From NCBI RefSeq assembly GCF_024227435.1, contig NZ_CP100445.1, positions 930,001 through 994,000 on the forward strand: 64,000 bases of DNA, given 5' to 3'. Shown here piece by piece: positions 1-8,316 of this stretch (the stretch's first letter is position 1; every line of letters begins with the position of its first letter). The notes below the pieces were generated by a model. The model did no database searches. It was not told the origin of the DNA and worked only from the letters and a program-made list of their open reading frames with translations. Both the position numbers and the translations under genes were made by a program. The DNA comes from Natrinema caseinilyticum (GTDB lineage: Archaea; Halobacteriota; Halobacteria; Halobacteriales; Natrialbaceae).

Positions 1-151
1 CGACCTCGACGGGATCCCCCATCGAGCGTACGCGTTCGCGGGCTCGAGCGATGGCCGGCCGCCGCGGGGGGACGGTGACCGTCCCCGGCGCTCCGAGCGA
101 GCGGAGTCGGACGAGATGAACGCGACGACGGACGGAGGCGCGGATGTATAA
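1..151 (+). CDS. 3' end of an unrecognised gene (partial)
   Basis: An open frame enters from the left edge and ends at a TAA (149-151) that overlaps the ATG of the next gene by eight bases. The visible tail is about 49 residues, hydrophilic, Arg- and Asp-rich and without motifs, so no function can be given. The overlap suggests translational coupling with the downstream glycosyltransferase and therefore a role in the same polysaccharide pathway, but that is inference. Frame choice rests only on the overlap and on haloarchaeal-looking composition. Confidence 0.45.
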   Translation, partial: DLDGIPHRAYAFAGSSDGRPPRGDGDRPRRSERAESDEMNATTDGGADV

Positions 152-1226
152 GAACGAGCGGATCGGCGTCGTGGTGACCGCGTACGACGAGGCGGCGTTC
201 GTCGGACGCGTCATCGAAACGGTGCCGGAGTACGTCGACCGAATCTACGCCGTCGACGACAGATCGCCGGACGAGAGCTGGGAGGTGATTCGGCGGGTCG
301 CCGAGCGGATGAACCGCCAGCACGACGGCGAGGCCCCCGGCCCGGAACTCACGGTCGCCGACGGGGGTGACGACCGACGCGTCGTCCCCATCCGTCACGA
401 GCAGAACCGGGGCTACGGCGCGGCGGTCAAAACCGGCTACCGTCGGGCCGCGGCGGACGGAATAGACGTCGTCGCCGTGATGAACGGCGACGGACAGATG
501 GACCCCGACATCCTCGACCGGATCATCGACCCGGTGGTCACCGGCGATGCGGACTACGCCAAGGGGAACCGGTTGCTCAACCCGGAGGACAGAGACGACA
601 TGTCGACGTTTCGGTTCACCGGAAACGCGATACTCACCGCGCTCTCGAAGTTCGCCACGGGCTACTGGTCAATCGGCGATCCGCAAAACGGCTACACGGC
701 AATTTCGCGGGACGCGATCGAAGCGCTCGAGCTCGAGGAGATAACCGACCAGTACGGATTCCTCAATCACATCCTGACGCACCTCAACGTGGCCGGCCGT
801 CGGGTCGCCGACGTCCCCATGTCCGCCGTGTACGGCGACGAGGAGAGCAGCATCCGGTACACGTCGTTCATCAACTTCGTGTCCCGCCTGTTGCTTCGGA
901 GTTTCTGCTGGCGATTGAAAACCAGGTACCTCGTCCGGTCGTTCAATCCGGCCGTCGTCTACTACGGCGCGGGGGCCGTCGGACTGCTCGGCGGACTCGT
1001 CGGACTGCTCGGGTCGGCCGTTCGGGCGATAGGGGGGAAAGACGGTTTCACCGGCGGCGTCTCCTCGTTCGTCGCCGCGTTGATCGGACTCGTCTCGCTG
1101 TGTACGGCTATCCGGCTCGACGCCGCGGCGAACGACGAACTGACGGTGTCGTGTGCCGACTGGAACGACCACCGTCCACCGGCGGGGGGCGACGGCGATC
1201 CGGCGGCGGATCAGTCGATCGAGTAG
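144..1226 (+). CDS. Family 2 glycosyltransferase (DPM-synthase-like) with C-terminal membrane anchor
   Basis: 360 residues. The N-terminal GT-A fold shows the nucleotide-binding VDDRSPD segment near residue 40, the lipid-phosphate-sugar-synthase signature QNRGYGAAVKTGY near 90, and the DXD-type metal site NGDGQMD near 115. Two hydrophobic segments near residues 270-295 and 305-325 should anchor it in the membrane. Such enzymes transfer a sugar from a nucleotide donor to dolichyl phosphate or to a lipid-linked glycan on the cytoplasmic face. The start ATG overlaps the stop of the preceding gene, and the 3' end overlaps the convergent zinc-ribbon gene by 16 bases. Exact donor and acceptor cannot be read from sequence. 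Confidence 0.9.
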   Translation: MYKNERIGVVVTAYDEAAFVGRVIETVPEYVDRIYAVDDRSPDESWEVIRRVAERMNRQHDGEAPGPELTVADGGDDRRVVPIRHEQNRGYGAAVKTGYRRAAADGIDVVAVMNGDGQMDPDILDRIIDPVVTGDADYAKGNRLLNPEDRDDMSTFRFTGNAILTALSKFATGYWSIGDPQNGYTAISRDAIEALELEEITDQYGFLNHILTHLNVAGRRVADVPMSAVYGDEESSIRYTSFINFVSRLLLRSFCWRLKTRYLVRSFNPAVVYYGAGAVGLLGGLVGLLGSAVRAIGGKDGFTGGVSSFVAALIGLVSLCTAIRLDAAANDELTVSCADWNDHRPPAGGDGDPAADQSIE

Positions 1227-1408
1227 GTCACGATATCCTCTCCCTCGCAGGCGGGACAGGTGGTCGTTCCGGTCGACACCGTCGTTCCGCAGTCGCGACA
1301 CTCGTTTACGACGTCGACCGAGTCGTCGCGCCCCGACGCCGACTCGGGAGCGTCTGTCACGCGTTTCGATACAGCGAACAGTTCGTCGAGGAGGGTAGAC
1401 AGACTCAT
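1211..1408 (-). CDS. Small zinc-ribbon protein
   Basis: 65 residues with two CxxC knuckles (CRDC and CPAC) in the C-terminal half, the rubrerythrin-like zinc-ribbon pattern common in small haloarchaeal proteins. The N-terminal half is a short helix (LLDELFAVSKRV). It is probably cytoplasmic and binds one zinc ion; the partner is unknown. The gene converges on the glycosyltransferase and overlaps its last codons. Many haloarchaea carry similar ribbons; the function is unassigned. Confidence 0.7.
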   Translation of the reverse strand: MSLSTLLDELFAVSKRVTDAPESASGRDDSVDVVNECRDCGTTVSTGTTTCPACEGEDIVTYSID

Positions 1409-1517
1409 AGAACGGGGTTCAATCCAGCTTTTCAGGAGAAGAGCATAAGCATTTCGTGATCGGCGACGGGGGTTCCGGTATCGATCGCCGATCTCCGACG
1501 AGAGCCGAGAACGAGGG

Positions 1518-2618
1518 TTACAGCGACTGTGACCGCGGCTCGAGGATTCGCTTCGTAGAGCGGTCCAGTCTCTCGACCGCGCCGCGAGACGCGGCGACGT
1601 CGACGAGTAGATCGGTCAGGTTCACGAGGTCGCCGACGTACTCGCGCCGACGACGTCGCCACCGATCGGTCGCGCCCTCGTCGGCGAGGAGCTCGAGGGT
1701 TCGTTCGCGAACCGCCTCGTAGGAGTCGAACTGTTCCGCGAGCCCGGCGCGCTCGAGCGCCCGAAACTCGCCGTACTCGTGGGTGTCGGTGCCACGATAT
1801 CTGAGCGCGGGCGTCCCCAACAGCGCCGCCTCGGTGGCCATCGTTCCGGTGTCCGCGACCAGCAGGGACGCCTCGGCCATGGCGTCGTGGATCAGCGCGG
1901 GGTGGAGATCGTAGGGCCGGGCCGGCAGGCTCGACAGATCCATTTCGCCGCCTTCGTCCGAGACGAAGACGGTCGCGTCCTCGCTCACCCGTCGGATCAG
2001 GTCCTGCCGCTGTCGCGGCCGGAACCCCTCGATGTCGGTGTCGTGGAGGGCGTCAAGCGCGTTGAACCGGACGAGGACGTACGGCTCGTCGGCGTCGACG
2101 CCGAGGTGGTCCCGAACGGCGCTGGTCGGCTCGAAAACGTCCGGGTGGAGATAGGCGCATTCTTTGAACCCGTCGAAGGTATAGTGGTCCGCGCCGAGAT
2201 CCCGTCGCGTCACGGCCGGGGAGAGAATGCAGTCGGCGAAGGGGCGTGAGACAGTGTGGTTGAAATCACCGGGTTCGTCGTCGAGGACCAGGACGACCGG
2301 CGTCCGCGTAAGCGTCCCGGCGTAGGCCGCGTAGGGGCCGCGTCCGAAGACGACGTCGGGATCGAAGCTGATCGCTTGTCTCCCGATCGAGAGGAACTGC
2401 CCACCTAACTCACGGGCGAACTGGAGGGGCGAGTACCCCTCCGTGCGGTGGTCACCGTATACTCGGTACGGCATCTCGAAATAGTCGAGTAGGTCGGTCG
2501 TACAGGCGTACTCCCGGGAGAGGACGAGAACGTCGTGTCCCGCCGCCTCCAGTCGGTCGACGGCGTGTCGATACAGGTGGACGTGTGCCGGCGTATTGGC
2601 AAAGACGAGGATCCGCAT
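1518..2618 (-). CDS. DUF354 family glycosyltransferase-like protein
   Basis: 366 residues from the ATG at 2618. The frame stays open further upstream, but the Rossmann start MRILVFANTPAHVH is the expected N terminus and the upstream part is basic and unlike a haloarchaeal protein. The fold is GT-B-like, with a C-terminal nucleotide-sugar-type segment (LLVADTGTMATEAALLGTP) near residue 270. DUF354 proteins resemble UDP-GlcNAc 2-epimerases and sit in surface-glycan loci of archaea. It is divergent from the GT4 gene at 2857. Its promoter region holds the island motif in the form ATTACAAA, 34 bases before the ATG. Confidence 0.85.
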   Translation of the reverse strand: MRILVFANTPAHVHLYRHAVDRLEAAGHDVLVLSREYACTTDLLDYFEMPYRVYGDHRTEGYSPLQFARELGGQFLSIGRQAISFDPDVVFGRGPYAAYAGTLTRTPVVLVLDDEPGDFNHTVSRPFADCILSPAVTRRDLGADHYTFDGFKECAYLHPDVFEPTSAVRDHLGVDADEPYVLVRFNALDALHDTDIEGFRPRQRQDLIRRVSEDATVFVSDEGGEMDLSSLPARPYDLHPALIHDAMAEASLLVADTGTMATEAALLGTPALRYRGTDTHEYGEFRALERAGLAEQFDSYEAVRERTLELLADEGATDRWRRRRREYVGDLVNLTDLLVDVAASRGAVERLDRSTKRILEPRSQSL

Positions 2619-2644
2619 CGCTCTCGGATATCCGACGTCAGCCC

Positions 2645-2652
2645 TTTGTAAT
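2645..2652 (-). promoter_or_regulatory. Island promoter motif, variant ATTACAAA
   Basis: Read on the minus strand, ATTACAAA followed by GGGC begins 34 bases before the ATG at 2618, the place expected for a TATA box of a leaderless haloarchaeal gene. It differs by one base from the ATAACAAA word found before other genes of the island. Confidence 0.5.
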
Positions 2653-2815
2653 AGTATCACTACGCGGATGAGACGGCAGCGCGCTCCGTTCACGGCCCGA
2701 ACGGACACGAGTACGTGATGCAAACCGTCGGCGAAGAAACGGACGCCGAACGGATCGAGAGGGTAAACGGCGCCTGAACGTCGTGTCGGCGAGGCCGTGA
2801 GGCGGACGACGGCGG

Positions 2816-2823
2816 ATAACAAT
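2816..2823 (+). promoter_or_regulatory. Island promoter motif, variant ATAACAAT
   Basis: ATAACAAT begins 41 bases before the ATG of the GT4 gene at 2857. One base differs from the consensus word and the spacing is slightly longer than in most other copies, so this is one of the weaker members of the set. Confidence 0.4.
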
Positions 2824-2856
2824 ACCCTTCCGGGCCGTTCCCTCCCGTACCACGAG

Positions 2857-3843
2857 ATGCACGTCCTCACGCTCACGACGAACGTCGATGCCCCCTTCAT
2901 GACCCAGCAGATGGAAGCGCTCGAGGACCGCGGCGTCGACTTTTCGACGGTCTCCATCTCCGGCAACGCCGATGCCGAAACGTCACGGTCGCCGGCGGAT
3001 TACATACGGACCGTCCCCGAGGTCCTCCGGGAAGCGGGAAACGGCTACGATCTGATACACGCACACTACGGACTGACGGCGCCGATGGCGCTCGCACAGG
3101 TCCGCAAACCGGTCGTTCTCTCGCTGTGGGGCTCGGACGTACACGGCCCCGTCGCACCGATCAGCCGCGCGTCAGCACCGTTCTGTGACGAGGTCGTCGT
3201 CATGTCTCGGGAGATGCGCGAGGTTCTCGGCCGCGAGTGTACGGTGATCCCCGACGGCGTCGATCTCGAGAAGTTCCGGCCGGAGCCACAGGACCGTGCC
3301 GCGAGTAACGTCGGCTGGGACGACGCGAACGGATACGACGTTCTCTTTCCCTACTCGCCCGCACGGCAGGTGAAGAACTATCCGCGGGCCGAACGCGTCG
3401 TGACGGTCGTCGACAACCTCCTCGAGCGGCCGGTGCGGCTTCGAACGGTTTCCGGCGTCGAGCACGACGCCGTCTCCGATTACATGAACGCTGCCGACGC
3501 CCTCATCTTGACCTCCCACAGCGAAGGATCACCGAACTCGGTAAAGGAGGCCCTGGCCTGCAACCTCCCCGTCGTCGCCGTCGACGTCGGCGACGTCCGG
3601 GAGCGACTGTCGGGCGTCGAACCCTCGCGCGTCGCCGAAAGCGACGACGAACTGATTCGGGGCCTGCTGGAGGTCCTCGAGCGCGGGGAGCGATCGAACG
3701 GTCGCGAGGCCGCCCGAGAGGTGAGCATCGATCGGACGGCCGAGCGGATGCTCGAGGTGTACGAGCGGGTCGCGGGAACGGTGGTCGAAACCGCGGATCG
3801 CGGTGACGAGCTAACCGTCCAGGGAATCGCACGACTCGAGTAG
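2857..3843 (+). CDS. Family 4 (group 1) glycosyltransferase
   Basis: 328 residues from the ATG at 2857. The open frame begins 20 codons earlier, but those residues precede the normal first beta strand MHVLTLTT. GT4 features include HAHYGLTAPMA near residue 70, LWGSDVHGP near 90, and the donor-binding E-x7-E motif within SEGSPNSVKEAL near 230, followed by a NLPVVAVDVGDV strand. The enzyme is GT-B fold, retaining and cytoplasmic, and adds a hexose-type unit to a lipid-linked glycan. It is divergent from the DUF354 gene and convergent with the SDR epimerase, within the polysaccharide island. The precise sugar is unknown. Confidence 0.9.
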   Translation: MHVLTLTTNVDAPFMTQQMEALEDRGVDFSTVSISGNADAETSRSPADYIRTVPEVLREAGNGYDLIHAHYGLTAPMALAQVRKPVVLSLWGSDVHGPVAPISRASAPFCDEVVVMSREMREVLGRECTVIPDGVDLEKFRPEPQDRAASNVGWDDANGYDVLFPYSPARQVKNYPRAERVVTVVDNLLERPVRLRTVSGVEHDAVSDYMNAADALILTSHSEGSPNSVKEALACNLPVVAVDVGDVRERLSGVEPSRVAESDDELIRGLLEVLERGERSNGREAAREVSIDRTAERMLEVYERVAGTVVETADRGDELTVQGIARLE

Positions 3844-3918
3844 CCGGCCGACGGCCGATTCTCGAAGTCCGGTTCGAGCGCAGTGCGATCGAAATCGCCG
3901 TCCCCGCACGGCCGACGA

Positions 3919-4899
3919 CTACCCGACTTCCGACCGATACCACGCCATCGTCTCCGGCAGGTGTGCCTCGAGCGGTTGGTACTCGTATCCCAGCTCCTCG
4001 TTCGCTTTCCGGGACGTGTAGAACAGCCGTTTGGTCGCGAGGGTGGCCATCCGCCGATCGAACGGAAAGATCCGCCGATCGGCGACAGCGTCGACGAGTT
4101 CCGCCACCGGTCCGGCCGCACGGATCGCGGTCGGCGGAACGCGGATCCGCGCGGGGGATCCGTCGACGGCGTCGGCGATGCGCGACACGGCTCGGTCGTA
4201 CGTGAGGTTCTCGCCGCCGAGAATGTAGTGCTCGCCGGCGGTGCCGCGCTCGTAGGCCGCGAGCAGGCCGTCGACCACGTCCGAGACGCCGACGATGCTC
4301 AGGCCGCCGGGGAGGTGGGCGGGCATCGTCGGTTCGACGCCCATGGCGAGCAGTTGCGCGGTGAACGCCTCGTCGCCGGGTCCGAAGATCGACGTCGGAT
4401 GAACGGTGAGGGCATCCCCCCCGGTCCCGGCGTACCGGTCGACCAGCCCCTCCGCCTCGGCTTTCGACGCTTGATACGCACCGATCGGTTCGGCGACGTC
4501 GGTCTCGTCGGCGAACGCGTGATCACCGTTCGGACGACGTGTTCCGGACGTGCTGGTAAAGACCACGCGACCTGCGTCGGTGACACGGCAGGCTTCGAGC
4601 ACTCGCTCCGTGCCGTCGCGGTTGACAGTCCAGACCGTGTCCGGGCCGGCGCTCCAGAGCCCGATCCCAGCCAGGTGGAAGACGGCGTCGGCGCCGTCGA
4701 CGAGCGACCGGAGCGTCCCGTCGTCGAAGAGATCGCCGACGTACCAGTCGATCCCCTCGCGGTCGCCTCGATTCGAGGTCGGCCGGCTGAGTCCGCGCAC
4801 CTCCCAGCCGCGTTCGAGCAGGCGGTCACAGAGGCGAGATCCGAGGAAGCCGGTCGCGCCGGTGACCGCCGCGGTCTGCGTCTCTCCGGTCGCGGTCAT
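3919..4899 (-). CDS. NAD-dependent epimerase/dehydratase (extended SDR)
   Basis: 326 residues. The Rossmann motif TGATGFLGSR lies at residues 13-22, the catalytic YxxxK (YQASK) at 142-146 and the associated Ser in VFTSTSG near 115. This is the extended SDR layout used for nucleotide-sugar epimerases, reductases and dehydratases. It is the last gene of a three-gene operon. Its ATG overlaps the stop of the DUF362 gene by four bases, so translation is probably coupled. The likely role is nucleotide-sugar conversion for the glycan built by the neighbouring transferases. Dihydroflavonol-reductase-like members of this group act on other substrates, so the substrate is open. Confidence 0.85.
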   Translation of the reverse strand: MTATGETQTAAVTGATGFLGSRLCDRLLERGWEVRGLSRPTSNRGDREGIDWYVGDLFDDGTLRSLVDGADAVFHLAGIGLWSAGPDTVWTVNRDGTERVLEACRVTDAGRVVFTSTSGTRRPNGDHAFADETDVAEPIGAYQASKAEAEGLVDRYAGTGGDALTVHPTSIFGPGDEAFTAQLLAMGVEPTMPAHLPGGLSIVGVSDVVDGLLAAYERGTAGEHYILGGENLTYDRAVSRIADAVDGSPARIRVPPTAIRAAGPVAELVDAVADRRIFPFDRRMATLATKRLFYTSRKANEELGYEYQPLEAHLPETMAWYRSEVG

Positions 4900-5831
4900 C
4901 GACGGGCCTCGAGTTGTGGCGGAACGGCGTCACCGGCCACCGTGGCGTAGATTCGGTACGCGGTCGAGACGGCGGGATGCGTGTCGTCCGCCGGCGGGAG
5001 GTCGCCGTCCGGAATCCGGTCCCGGAGCCGATCGAAATCGACGGAGCTCCCGACGACCGTGACCGGTTCGGCATCGTCACCGCGGACCGACTCGAGTGCC
5101 GCGTCGGAACCGGGTGAGCGGCCGAGCAACGAGGTCGCGACCGCGTCGACGGCGGGAGCGGCGCCCGCAAACAGCGTATTCGCGGCCGCGGGTTCGCCGC
5201 CGAAAACCGTCGTCGCGTCGACGACGGCGGGACCGGGCTCGACGATCCGCGTCGTCGCGGCGGGCACTCGATCCGGGTCGTCAGCGCCCGCGACCAGCGA
5301 CGACAGGGTTCGCATCGCGCCCGCGACCGGTCCGTTCTCGGTCGGCCGAAGCGACGGCACGACGCTCACGGTACTCTCGAGGAGACGGGTCGGGACCGAG
5401 AGCGAGAGCGAGCGGCCGTCGACCGAGCGAACGAACTCGGTTCGTGGTTCGTCGGCCAGGTCGACGAGTTCGGCATCGGACCGCTCGAGCAGGTCCGTAT
5501 AGCCGAGGTACTTCGCCGTTCGGTCGAACGCCATGCGGTCGTCGCTCGCGCCGGCGACGGCGATATCCGCGTCGGTCCACCGACGCAGGGTGGCGACGAT
5601 CGCCCCGATTACGGCCGGGTCGGTCACCATCCCGGACGAGGGGTGAAACGGGTAGTGCGCGTCCGGGACGAGCGTGATCCGGTCGGCGCTCGAAACCGCC
5701 TCGAGGTCTGGCTCGAGCACGGCACGAACGGGGTCCTCGAGCGCAGCCTGGCGGCCGTCGACGTCGGGGATCCAGCCGCCGCGGCGGTCGGCCGCATCGA
5801 CGCCGACCGCACGGACCCGCGCCTCGCTCAT
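4896..5831 (-). CDS. DUF362 domain protein
   Basis: 311 residues with the DUF362 layout: an early strand and loop around ITLVPDAHYP, a central Asp-rich part and a C-terminal segment ending in AYRIYATV. No ferredoxin CxxCxxC cluster is visible, unlike the DUF362 proteins fused to iron-sulfur domains. Start and stop overlap the genes on both sides by four bases, so it is the middle cistron of a Gfo/Idh - DUF362 - SDR operon. The biochemical role is not known. The tight coupling to two sugar-modifying oxidoreductases suggests a step in the same conversion. Confidence 0.75.
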   Translation of the reverse strand: MSEARVRAVGVDAADRRGGWIPDVDGRQAALEDPVRAVLEPDLEAVSSADRITLVPDAHYPFHPSSGMVTDPAVIGAIVATLRRWTDADIAVAGASDDRMAFDRTAKYLGYTDLLERSDAELVDLADEPRTEFVRSVDGRSLSLSVPTRLLESTVSVVPSLRPTENGPVAGAMRTLSSLVAGADDPDRVPAATTRIVEPGPAVVDATTVFGGEPAAANTLFAGAAPAVDAVATSLLGRSPGSDAALESVRGDDAEPVTVVGSSVDFDRLRDRIPDGDLPPADDTHPAVSTAYRIYATVAGDAVPPQLEARR

Positions 5832-6934
5832 AGCGTCACCTCCGGCGCCTCGAGTTCGTCCGCCCCGGCATCAGTCGCGGCCAGTTCGTAGGCCGCCTCT
5901 GCGAGGGCCAGCGTGCGGCGTCCGTCCGCGCCGTCGACCGGCGGCCGTTCGTCGGACCGGATCGCCTCACAGAAGTCGGCCAACGCCTCGTAGTGGGCCT
6001 GCAAATAGAACGTGGGGCCGAAGACGGTCGGCTCGTCGTTCGTGAATCGACTGACCACGTTCGAAAGGGCCGATCTGGCCGCATCCGCGTAGAACCGCTC
6101 CGGCAAGTGGTTCCGATTACTGATCGTCCCGGTCACGCCCTCGAGGCGCAGTCGGGTGTTGACGTCCGGCAGCTGCTCCCACTGGTAGGACCCGCAGTGG
6201 AGCGTGACCGTCGTTCCCGTCTCCGGAGCCTCCATGAGGACCGTCGCGGCGTCCTCGACGTCGACGTCGAGCGACCGTCCCATCGAGGCGTCTCGAACCT
6301 CGAGGTCGCCGAACAGCCACTCGAGGACGTCGAAACAGTGGACGCCGAGCTCGAGCAGTGACCCGCCGCCGGCCGCGTCGGGGTCCAGCGGCCACGACGG
6401 CGGTGCGTTCGCGACCGGCGGCCGACCGAGCGGCCCGTCGTTGAGTCGGGTGATCGACGCGTAGGGGACGTGCCCGACCCGCCCGGCGTCGTAGGCCTCC
6501 TTGACCCCGACCATGTCCGGCTGGTAGCGTAACGTGTGATCGACACCGACCGCGATCCCGGCGTCGTCGGCGGCCTCGAGTAACTCGTCGGCCTCCTCGG
6601 TCGAGCGGGCGAGGGGTTTCTCGACGAAGACGTCGACGCCGAATTCGGCGGCCCGCCGGACGGCCTCGGCGTGGAGAAACGGGGGCAAGGCGACGACCGC
6701 GGCGTCTATCTCCTCCGACTCGAGCAGCGTCGCGTAATCGTCGTACGTCCGTGAGACCCCGGCACGTTCCGCTCGAGTTCGGTTCTCGGGGACGGCGTCG
6801 GCCGCCGCGACGACCTCGACGTCCGGCATCGCCGACGCGGATTTCAGGTGTACCATGCCGATGTTTCCGACGCCGAGGACGCCAAGCGAGAGCGCACTCG
6901 AGTCGGACCATCGATTCAAAATCGGTAGTGCCAT
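5828..6934 (-). CDS. Gfo/Idh/MocA family oxidoreductase
   Basis: 368 residues from the ATG at 6934. The longer open frame upstream is rejected because it would run across the promoter motif. The N-terminal Rossmann motif GVLGVGNIGMVH starts near residue 15, the family EKP motif lies in FVEKPLARS near 110, and the catalytic-region His sits in GVHCFDVLEWLFGD. The family oxidises or reduces sugars and nucleotide sugars with NAD(P). This is the first gene of the overlapping operon with DUF362 and SDR proteins, so a multi-step nucleotide-sugar modification is likely. The promoter region holds ATAACAAAGCCC 35 bases before the start. Confidence 0.88.
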   Translation of the reverse strand: MALPILNRWSDSSALSLGVLGVGNIGMVHLKSASAMPDVEVVAAADAVPENRTRAERAGVSRTYDDYATLLESEEIDAAVVALPPFLHAEAVRRAAEFGVDVFVEKPLARSTEEADELLEAADDAGIAVGVDHTLRYQPDMVGVKEAYDAGRVGHVPYASITRLNDGPLGRPPVANAPPSWPLDPDAAGGGSLLELGVHCFDVLEWLFGDLEVRDASMGRSLDVDVEDAATVLMEAPETGTTVTLHCGSYQWEQLPDVNTRLRLEGVTGTISNRNHLPERFYADAARSALSNVVSRFTNDEPTVFGPTFYLQAHYEALADFCEAIRSDERPPVDGADGRRTLALAEAAYELAATDAGADELEAPEVTL

Positions 6935-6961
6935 CTGCCCGAAACCCGGCCGGCTGCGGGC

Positions 6962-6969
6962 TTTGTTAT
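6962..6969 (-). promoter_or_regulatory. Island promoter motif ATAACAAA
   Basis: A perfect ATAACAAA, followed by GCCC, begins 35 bases before the ATG of the Gfo/Idh gene on the minus strand. No other TATA-like element is visible in this GC-rich interval, so the motif is the best candidate for the core promoter. Confidence 0.6.
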
Positions 6970-7115
6970 CATCGCCGTACCCCTCGTCCCCCAGGAGTAG
7001 TACCTGCATTCGGGCGACCGACATCAGTCCCAGCGTCCGAGCGACGGATACCAGTCCCAGCATTCGGCGACGGGTACCACCGACCGGCGGCCCCCGTCAC
7101 CGCCGTCTCGACGCG

Positions 7116-8060
7116 TCAGCTCCAGCTCGCCGTCGCGCGCTCTCCCGCCGTCGGCGGCTCCGTGATTCGACCGGCGACCCCGGCCATCGTCTCGACGGTG
7201 AGGTCCGTCTCGGTCCGTCTGCGCTCGAGGTGCGACAGGATCGCGCGCATTCGCCGATCGTCCCGCTGGTGAGTCAGGTTGTTCGGATGAAGCCACATGT
7301 GAAAGAGACCGTCGGTCCGGGCCGCCTCGTCGATTCCGCGGCGTGCGAGGACGACCATCGGATCCTCCCAGATCGACTCCGCGACCGTCCGCGCCGCCCC
7401 TTCGAATCCGAAGAGGAACATCGAGGCCGGAACGTTGACGAGCCCGTACTCGTCGACGGTCGGGGCGACCAGCATCGACCGATCCCGAATCGCGGAGTCG
7501 AACACGCCACGAACGCCGTCGCGGGTCGGCGATGCACCCCGATACGCTGTAATCCCGTATTCGGCCAGCACGTCGCGGTGGCCGATGTCGTTGCGCGGAT
7601 AGATGAACGAGTCGATCGACCGGTCCCACTCGGCCGCGAGTTCGCCACAGCGCTCGAGTTCTGCGACGGCGAGTTCTCGATCCGTCTCCGGTCGCCCGAA
7701 CAGGACGTGGGAGAACGAGTGGCTTGCCAACTCGTGATCGGCGTCGGACTCGAGGACGCCGCGGACAAGGTCCCTCCCGAACCGGAGGTCCTCGCGATCA
7801 GCCCAGTCGGTTCGTTCGCGATCGAACCAGCCGTCCGGGGCCGGATACGCCGCGTGGCCGCCATCGCAGTCCTCGAGCATGAGATGACCGACGACGGCCC
7901 AGGTGGCCGGCACGTCGAACTCCTCGAGTAATTCCAGCATGGATTTCCAGCCCCGGCGGCCGGATTCCACCCGTTCGATCGGCGGTTCGGGGAGATCGTG
8001 AAATCCCCACCCGAGTTCGGCATCGAGCGAGATTACGACGCTTCCCACGGATTCCACCAC
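7116..8060 (-). CDS. Polysaccharide deacetylase (NodB-like)
   Basis: 314 residues from a GTG at 8060 (a second GTG follows directly at 8057). NodB-fold elements include the metal-Asp strand SLDAELGWG near residue 12, FDVPATWAVVGHL near 50, the His pair in ASHSFSHVLF near 115, and YPRNDIGHRDVL near 150. Enzymes of this fold remove N- or O-acetyl groups from polysaccharides. No signal peptide is present, so a cytoplasmic, lipid-linked substrate is more likely than mature capsule. An ATG at 8077 lies at the leaderless position relative to the promoter motif but is out of frame and opens only a short reading frame. The true start among the GTG codons is therefore uncertain. Confidence 0.83.
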   Translation of the reverse strand: MVESVGSVVISLDAELGWGFHDLPEPPIERVESGRRGWKSMLELLEEFDVPATWAVVGHLMLEDCDGGHAAYPAPDGWFDRERTDWADREDLRFGRDLVRGVLESDADHELASHSFSHVLFGRPETDRELAVAELERCGELAAEWDRSIDSFIYPRNDIGHRDVLAEYGITAYRGASPTRDGVRGVFDSAIRDRSMLVAPTVDEYGLVNVPASMFLFGFEGAARTVAESIWEDPMVVLARRGIDEAARTDGLFHMWLHPNNLTHQRDDRRMRAILSHLERRRTETDLTVETMAGVAGRITEPPTAGERATASWS

Positions 8061-8102
8061 GATTGAACGCGTTTCATATCGGAACGGTTGCGTTTGGGTG
8101 GC

Positions 8103-8110
8103 TTTGTTAT
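8103..8110 (-). promoter_or_regulatory. Island promoter motif ATAACAAA
   Basis: A perfect ATAACAAA followed by GCCAC, 50 bases before the GTG start of the deacetylase and 33 bases before an out-of-frame ATG at 8077. It is one of two divergent copies in the 256-bp region between the deacetylase and the phosphatase-superfamily gene. Confidence 0.6.
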
Positions 8111-8251
8111 GGAGGACCTGTCGAAACTCCGACGGGACGTCGCGAGCCGTCCGATCCGCTTCCGGAAAGGACGGACGTGAGCGGGGCTGGTCGGGGAATT
8201 AACGGGTCCCAACAGGTCCGTCTCGGGTCGATCCGAGGGTGAAATCTCTCT

Positions 8252-8259
8252 ATAACAAA
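8252..8259 (+). promoter_or_regulatory. Island promoter motif ATAACAAA
   Basis: A perfect ATAACAAA followed by GCGCTC, 65 bases before the ATG at 8317. It is the divergent partner of the copy at 8103-8110. Transcription would be expected to begin near 8280, giving a short leader before the phosphatase-superfamily gene. Confidence 0.6.
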
Positions 8260-8316
8260 GCGCTCATCGGGCGACCGGAATGACAGCAGGCGTTGTTGAC
8301 GTCTCAGAATACAATC

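Noticed and set aside
1410-1430. GGGGTTCAATCC looks like a tRNA T-arm
   Set aside because: The T loop is one base short and there is no acceptor or anticodon stem around it.
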